This document shows positions 5,584-8,962 of a stretch of DNA of 8,962 bases, in pieces (position 1 is the stretch's first letter; every line of letters starts with the position of its first letter). The notes beneath the pieces were generated by a model. That model searched no databases. It saw only the letters and a list, made by a program, of their open reading frames with translations, and was not told where the DNA came from. Source of the DNA: Rhodobacteraceae bacterium UBA996 (GTDB lineage: Bacteria; Pseudomonadota; Alphaproteobacteria; Rhodobacterales; Rhodobacteraceae); assembly GCA_002291955.1 (NCBI GenBank), contig DBBA01000276.1, forward strand, positions 1 through 8,962, written 5' to 3'. The translations under genes were made by a program, and so were the position numbers.

Positions 5584-6686
5584 GCGCGATGGATGCGGGC
5601 AAGTCGCTGGAGCCGTCGGTGTCGATCCGGTCGCTGCGGCTGGACTTCGGGGCGGTGCGGGTGCTGCGGGACCTCGACCTCGATATCGGTCAGGGCGAGT
5701 TCCTGGTGCTTCTGGGATCGTCGGGCTGTGGCAAGTCCACGCTGCTGAACTGCATCGCGGGGCTGTTGGAACCGACCGACGGGCAGATCTTCATCGGCGG
5801 GCGGAACGTGACGTGGGAGGAACCCGCGCAGCGGGGCATCGGGATGGTGTTCCAGTCCTATGCGCTTTACCCGCAGATGACGGTGCGGGGGAACCTGTCC
5901 TTCGGGTTGCAGAACGCCCGCGTGGCGCGGGACGAGATCGAACGGCGGGTGGTCAAGGCGGCGGAAATGCTGCAGATCGTGCCGCTTCTGGACCGCAAGC
6001 CCGCCGCCCTGTCGGGCGGGCAGCGGCAGCGGGTGGCCATCGGGCGCGCGCTGGTGCGCGACGTGGACGTGTTCCTGTTCGATGAACCCTTGTCGAACCT
6101 CGATGCGAAGCTGCGCGCCGACCTGCGGGTGGAACTGAAGCGGCTGCATGATCGTCTGGGCAACACGATGATCTACGTGACCCATGACCAGGTCGAGGCG
6201 ATGACGCTGGCCGACCGGATCGCGGTGATGCGCGGCGGCGCGATCGAGCAGCTGGGCAGCCCGGACGAGATCTATAACGGTCCGCAGACCAAGTATGTGG
6301 CCGATTTCATCGGGTCGCCGTCGATGAACTTCCTTGACGGGACGATCTCGGGCGGGGTGTTCCGCGCGGGGGACGTGGCGGTGGCGCTGGACCGCTATGC
6401 GTTCCGCGGCAAGGCGGCGCCGGACGGCCGGGCCTGGTTCGGCATCCGGCCCGAGCATGTGGCGACGGGCGATGCCGCGCGCGGCCTGCCCTTCACGGCC
6501 GAGGTGCCCTGCGATCTGGTCGAGCCGATGGGGGCCGACACGCTGGTCTGGGCGACGCTGGCGGGCCAGCCGTTCCGCATCCGCATGGACGGCGGCGCGC
6601 GGGTGCGCACGGGCGACCGGCTGGCGGTGGGCTTCGACCCGGCGCGCGCATCGGTGTTCGATGCCGGCAGCGAACTGCGGGTCTGA
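5580..6686 (+). CDS. Sugar ABC transporter ATP-binding protein (MalK/UgpC/MsmK-type)
   Basis: Cytoplasmic ATPase that powers the two permeases. From ATG 5580 it has 368 residues, the usual length for the MalK class. The nucleotide-binding domain shows Walker A GSSGCGKST (46-54), Q-loop Gln92 in VFQSYALYP, ABC signature LSGGQRQR (144-151), Walker B VFLFDEP (164-170), D-loop SNLD (172-175) and switch His202 in THDQ. A C-terminal MalK-like regulatory (TOBE/OB) domain follows from about 245, with IRPEH at 289-293. The start overlaps the permease stop as ATGA, which suggests coupling, but ATG 5589 (365 residues) is better placed relative to AAGGG. Any frame further upstream is an open shadow inside the permease gene. 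Such ATPases are sometimes shared by several sugar transporters, but its place here makes it the dedicated partner. Confidence 0.95.
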   Translation: MSAMDAGKSLEPSVSIRSLRLDFGAVRVLRDLDLDIGQGEFLVLLGSSGCGKSTLLNCIAGLLEPTDGQIFIGGRNVTWEEPAQRGIGMVFQSYALYPQMTVRGNLSFGLQNARVARDEIERRVVKAAEMLQIVPLLDRKPAALSGGQRQRVAIGRALVRDVDVFLFDEPLSNLDAKLRADLRVELKRLHDRLGNTMIYVTHDQVEAMTLADRIAVMRGGAIEQLGSPDEIYNGPQTKYVADFIGSPSMNFLDGTISGGVFRAGDVAVALDRYAFRGKAAPDGRAWFGIRPEHVATGDAARGLPFTAEVPCDLVEPMGADTLVWATLAGQPFRIRMDGGARVRTGDRLAVGFDPARASVFDAGSELRV

Positions 6687-6696
6687 CCGGGGCATC

Positions 6697-8962
6697 ATGC
6701 TCGACCTTGCAGGCATCTGGACGCTGCGCGACGACAGCGGCAGCCACGAAGTCGCCATGGCGGTGCCGGGCGACGCGATCAGCGCGCTGGAGGCCGCGGG
6801 TGTGGTCCCCGACCCCTACCACGGGCGCAACGAATACCGTGTTCGCTGGATCGCCGAGCGGGACTGGACACTGTCGCGACGGTTCGACTGGACCGGGCCC
6901 TGCGCGGGTGCGCGGCTGGTGTTCGACGGCATCGACACGGTGGCGGATGTCGTCCTGAACGACGTGGCCGTGATCGCGGCCGACAACAGCTTCCGGCGGC
7001 AGGCGGCGGACGTGGGCTTTGCCCTGCGGCCGGGCGAGAACCGGATCGACGTGCGGTTCCGGTCCGCCGTGCAGGAGGCGGCGGCGCGGCAGGCGGCCCA
7101 GCCGTTCCCCGTGCCCTACCACGCGGGCAACTGCCCGATCCCGAACGGCAACATGCTGCGCAAGGTGCAGTGCGATTTCGGCTGGGACTGGGGTCCGGCG
7201 CTGGCGCCCTTCGGTCTGTACGGCGGGGTGCGGCTGCTGGCGCCCGACGATGTCGAGATCGCGCGGCCGGTGACGCGGTTCGAGTTCGACGGCGACACGG
7301 TGCATGTGCAGGTCTGGGTGCACCTGACCTGCTGCGGCGATGGCCCCGACGAGGTGCGTATCGCATTCGGCGAGCACGCGGCCGAACTGCCGCTGGTGTG
7401 GGAGGACCCCGCGCCGGGGTCGCCGCAGGACCTGTCGCTGGACCTGCGCGAGGCGCTGACCTTTGCCACGTTCACGCTGGACAACCCGCGCCTGTGGTGG
7501 CCGAACGGCATGGGCGCGCCCGCGATGTACGATCTGGTGGTCGCGTGCGGCGCCGCGCGCCATGCGCGACGGGTCGCGATCCGGCGGATCGAGCACATCT
7601 CGGAGCCCGATGCGGCGGGGCGGTCGTTCCGGTTCCGGGTGAACGGGCACGACGTGTTTGCGCGCGGCGCGAACTGGATCCCGACCGACGCCCTGCCCGG
7701 CCGGATCACGGACGCGCGCACGCGCGGGCTGCTGCAATCGGCGGCGGATGCGCAGATGAACATGATCCGCGTCTGGGGCGGCGGGCGCTATGAGCCCGAC
7801 AGCTTCTACGAGGACTGCGATGCGCTGGGGCTGATGGTCTGGCAGGACTTCATGTTCGCCTGCCACCTGTACCCGTCGGATGACGCGTTCCTGGAGGAGG
7901 TCACGCAGGAGGCGCGCGAACAGGTGCGGCGGCTGTCCGACCGCGTTGCGCTGTGGTGCGGCGACAACGAACTGGTCGGCGCGCTGACGTGGTATCCGGA
8001 AAGCAGCCGGGACCGCGACCGGTATCTGGTGGCCTATGACCGTCTGAACCGGACGCTGGCCGACGTGGTGACAGCCCGGGTGCCCGACCCTGCGCCCCTG
8101 GCGCATCGGGAACCGCTGAACTGGTGGCCATCCTCGCCCAGCCCCGGCCCGCTGTCCTTCGGCGATGCGTGGCACGACGATGCCAGCGGCGACATGCATT
8201 TCTGGAGCGTCTGGCACGAGGGGCGCGATTTCGCCCATTACCGCGATGTCTCGCCCCGGTTCTGTTCGGAATTCGGATTCCAGTCCTATCCGTCGATGCC
8301 GGTGATCCGCAGTTTCGCGGGGCCCGCGGACCTGAACATCGCATCCCCGGTGATGGAGAGCCACCAGAAGAACGCTGGCGGCAACGCGCGGATCGCGGAA
8401 ACCATGTTCCGCTACTTCCGCTTCCCGGACGGGTTCGAGAACTTCGTCTATCTGAGCCAGGTCCAGCAGGCCGAGGCGATCCGCACGGCGGTCGATCACT
8501 GGCGGGGGCTGAAGCCGCATTGCATGGGGGCGCTGTACTGGCAGCTCAACGACGTATGGCCCTGTGCGTCGTGGTCGTCGCTCGATTATGGCGGGGGGTG
8601 GAAGCTGTTGCACCACGCGGCGCGGCGGTTCTTTGCGCCGGTACGGGTTGTGCACCGGCCCGTGGATGGCGGGACGCTGCTGCTGGCGGTGAACGATACG
8701 CTAGGGCCCGTCGGGCTGGAAGTCACCGTGCGGGCCGTGGCGATGGACGGCGCGGCGCGGGTGCTGGACACGGCGCGGGTGACGGTGCCGACGGACCGGG
8801 CGGTGGAGGTGCTGACCCTGCCCGGGGACGCCCTGCGCGACGGCGAGGTCCTGTGGCTGGACTGGTCCGATGACGCGGGCGGCAGCGGCACGGACTGCCT
8901 GCCGCCGCGCCCGTGGAAGGCGTTCGACCTGTTGCCCCCCCGCGTGACCGCCACGGTCACCC
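6697..8962 (+). CDS. Glycoside hydrolase family 2 beta-mannosidase, 3' end cut by window
   Basis: Exo-acting enzyme releasing mannose from the non-reducing end of beta-mannosides. It has no signal peptide (it starts MLDLAGIWTLRDD), so it acts in the cytoplasm on imported sugar. The frame is open for 755 codons to the window end; family members usually have about 800 or more residues, so little is missing. A sugar-binding jelly-roll domain comes first, with CDFGWDWGP at 159-167, a beta-mannosidase hallmark. A beta-sandwich with NPRLWWPNG (263-271) follows, then the TIM barrel from about 320 (FARGANWIP, NMIRVWGGG). The likely acid/base is Glu425 in WCGDNE and the nucleophile is Glu525 in CSEFGFQS, 100 residues apart. 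The gene begins 10 bases after the ATPase stop with only a weak GGGG before ATG, so it is probably translated as part of the operon. Its presence points to a beta-mannosyl substrate for the transporter. Confidence 0.93.
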   Translation, partial: MLDLAGIWTLRDDSGSHEVAMAVPGDAISALEAAGVVPDPYHGRNEYRVRWIAERDWTLSRRFDWTGPCAGARLVFDGIDTVADVVLNDVAVIAADNSFRRQAADVGFALRPGENRIDVRFRSAVQEAAARQAAQPFPVPYHAGNCPIPNGNMLRKVQCDFGWDWGPALAPFGLYGGVRLLAPDDVEIARPVTRFEFDGDTVHVQVWVHLTCCGDGPDEVRIAFGEHAAELPLVWEDPAPGSPQDLSLDLREALTFATFTLDNPRLWWPNGMGAPAMYDLVVACGAARHARRVAIRRIEHISEPDAAGRSFRFRVNGHDVFARGANWIPTDALPGRITDARTRGLLQSAADAQMNMIRVWGGGRYEPDSFYEDCDALGLMVWQDFMFACHLYPSDDAFLEEVTQEAREQVRRLSDRVALWCGDNELVGALTWYPESSRDRDRYLVAYDRLNRTLADVVTARVPDPAPLAHREPLNWWPSSPSPGPLSFGDAWHDDASGDMHFWSVWHEGRDFAHYRDVSPRFCSEFGFQSYPSMPVIRSFAGPADLNIASPVMESHQKNAGGNARIAETMFRYFRFPDGFENFVYLSQVQQAEAIRTAVDHWRGLKPHCMGALYWQLNDVWPCASWSSLDYGGGWKLLHHAARRFFAPVRVVHRPVDGGTLLLAVNDTLGPVGLEVTVRAVAMDGAARVLDTARVTVPTDRAVEVLTLPGDALRDGEVLWLDWSDDAGGSGTDCLPPRPWKAFDLLPPRVTATVT

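Noticed and set aside
6493..8655. A 720-codon open frame on the - strand opposite the ATPase end and the beta-mannosidase
   Set aside because: It is low-complexity, rich in Arg, Pro, His and Gln, and matches no family I know. The opposite strand has clear GH2 motifs with both catalytic glutamates. Long antisense frames are expected in DNA this GC-rich.

Overview
The window looks like a chromosomal sugar-utilisation locus from a high-GC alphaproteobacterium, most likely of the Rhodobacteraceae (Paracoccus/Rhodobacter-like). This rests on the very GC-rich codon third positions, the style of the ABC transporter and LacI proteins, and GTG starts with tight gene overlaps. No species can be named from the sequence alone. 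Both ends cut through genes. There are no RNA genes, insertion sequences, CRISPR arrays or phage genes that I can see, and no gene-free stretch longer than about 115 bases.

Left part (1-1295, + strand): the last 49 codons of a SIS-domain sugar-phosphate isomerase/deaminase (GlmS-like, NagB-II type) overlap the start of nagA, which encodes N-acetylglucosamine-6-phosphate deacetylase. Together they would turn GlcNAc-6-phosphate into glucosamine-6-phosphate and then fructose-6-phosphate. This is the tail of an amino-sugar operon that begins outside the window.

Middle (1292-2469): a LacI-family repressor gene runs on the - strand and converges on nagA so tightly that both stop codons are read from one palindromic CTAG. 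Its GTG start faces a 113-base intergenic region, the only clearly AT-rich stretch in the window. That region holds a plausible pair of divergent promoters, two tandem 14-bp LacI-type operator candidates and a separate short inverted repeat.

Right part (2470-8962, + strand): an operon encodes a periplasmic sugar-binding protein, two CUT1-type (GtsB/GtsC-like) permeases, a MalK/UgpC-type ATPase and a cytoplasmic GH2 beta-mannosidase that is cut by the window end. A strong GC-rich hairpin separates the binding-protein gene from the permease genes and probably sets the excess of binding protein over membrane components. The simplest model is import of a beta-mannosyl oligosaccharide, hydrolysis inside the cell by the beta-mannosidase, and induction through the LacI protein. 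The GlcNAc-6-P genes next door raise the untested idea that the imported sugar contains both mannose and GlcNAc, for example the Man-beta-1,4-GlcNAc unit of N-glycan cores. I see no system here that is clearly new. The most interesting points are the regulatory region, the intra-operon hairpin, the shared CTAG stop and the possible mannose/GlcNAc link.
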